A DNA stretch of 14,151 nucleotides. Source: JBFLYE01 sp040756715 [NCBI: bacterium]. GTDB lineage: Bacteria; UBA9089; UBA9088. Where the stretch lies: NCBI GenBank assembly GCA_040756715.1, contig JBFLYE010000161.1, positions 801-14,951 of the forward strand, read 5' to 3'. The notes below the pieces were generated by a model. The model made no database searches. It worked only from the letters and a program-made list of their open reading frames with translations, and was not told the DNA's origin. The stretch's first letter is position 1. Each line of letters begins with the position of its first letter. Of this stretch, positions 14,006-14,151 are shown piece by piece. The position numbers were made by a program, and so were the translations under genes.

Positions 14006-14065
14006 CTCTTAAGTCATTGAAACAAAAGAAGTTATAAAGCCTTACCATCAGAAAACCTTGATTTT

Positions 14066-14109
14066 AATTGTAAAGTTTAAATTTTTATTAAATTTTAAGA
14101 TTTACAATT
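14066..14109. repeat. AT-rich inverted repeat at the origin edge
   Basis: AATTGTAAA (14066-14074) and TTTACAATT (14101-14109) are perfect inverted repeats enclosing 26 bases of almost pure A+T, with further imperfect pairing inside. The hairpin lacks G-C pairs and so is a poor terminator. It may be part of an unwinding region or a protein-binding palindrome. Confidence 0.4.
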
Positions 14110-14151
14110 TATATCTTTATATCTTATTATTCTATTTTAGTAAAGGTCAAG

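Larger units (their letters stand above)
13880..14151. other. Probable replication origin (oriC), right part may continue outside
   Basis: This 272-bp non-coding stretch next to dnaA contains two perfect DnaA boxes in inverted orientation (13976-13984 and 13997-14005), variant boxes at 13890-13898 and 13988-13996, and a very A+T-rich flank from about 14060 that could serve as the unwinding element. All genes to the left read away from it, as expected for leading-strand genes next to an origin. Nothing coding was found in it. Two perfect boxes are few for an origin, so further boxes may lie beyond 14151. Confidence 0.7.

Noticed and set aside
1-14151. Search for tRNA, rRNA, riboswitch, insertion sequence or phage genes
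   Set aside because: No cloverleaf, rRNA-like, transposase or integrase signature was recognised by reading; the window is a normal chromosomal backbone apart from the repeats.

Overview
The window is a low-GC bacterial chromosome segment that runs leftwards from a probable replication origin. All eleven genes I can support lie on the minus strand, so transcription points away from the DnaA-box region near 13976-14005. The order from the right is oriC, dnaA, dnaN, a DHH-domain/tRNA nucleotidyltransferase fusion, two PilT-family ATPases, galT, two GH57 alpha-glucan enzymes, efp, and a membrane-anchored GIDE-domain protein. The gene repertoire is that of a free-living bacterium with type IV pilus machinery and alpha-glucan (glycogen-like) metabolism. 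It resembles thermophilic or deep-branching and uncultivated candidate-phylum bacteria: GH57 enzymes and DHH-CCA fusions are common there. I cannot name the species.

Region by region: 13880-14151 is an AT-rich non-coding origin with two perfect DnaA boxes in inverted orientation. 12442-12553, between dnaA and dnaN, holds an inverted pair of a variant box (TTATTAACA) and a candidate dnaN promoter. 9090-11255 encodes the tRNA 3'-end enzyme fused to a DHH/DHHA1 phosphoesterase. 6864-9075 holds two tandem pilus-retraction ATPases; the first has a near-consensus sigma70 promoter placed so that its mRNA should be leaderless. 1711-6801 is a carbohydrate block (galT and two GH57 genes) whose galT/GH57 junction overlaps by ATGA. 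It continues through another ATGA overlap into efp and then the GIDE gene.

The most unusual feature is not a gene. Every spacer over about 50 bp outside the origin region (1-28, 3612-3695, 6845-6865, 7953-8001, 11289-11337) contains degenerate repeats in a strict 7-bp register. The repeat words differ from spacer to spacer, yet they keep the same period and reach up to or into start and stop codons.

Other oddities: the GIDE gene appears broken by a one-base change in a 7-A homopolymer and carries an EF-hand inside its GIDE domain. The CCA-type nucleotidyltransferase has Ser in place of the first metal-binding Asp. EF-P has a diverged modification loop. No tRNA, rRNA, CRISPR array, insertion sequence or prophage gene was recognised.
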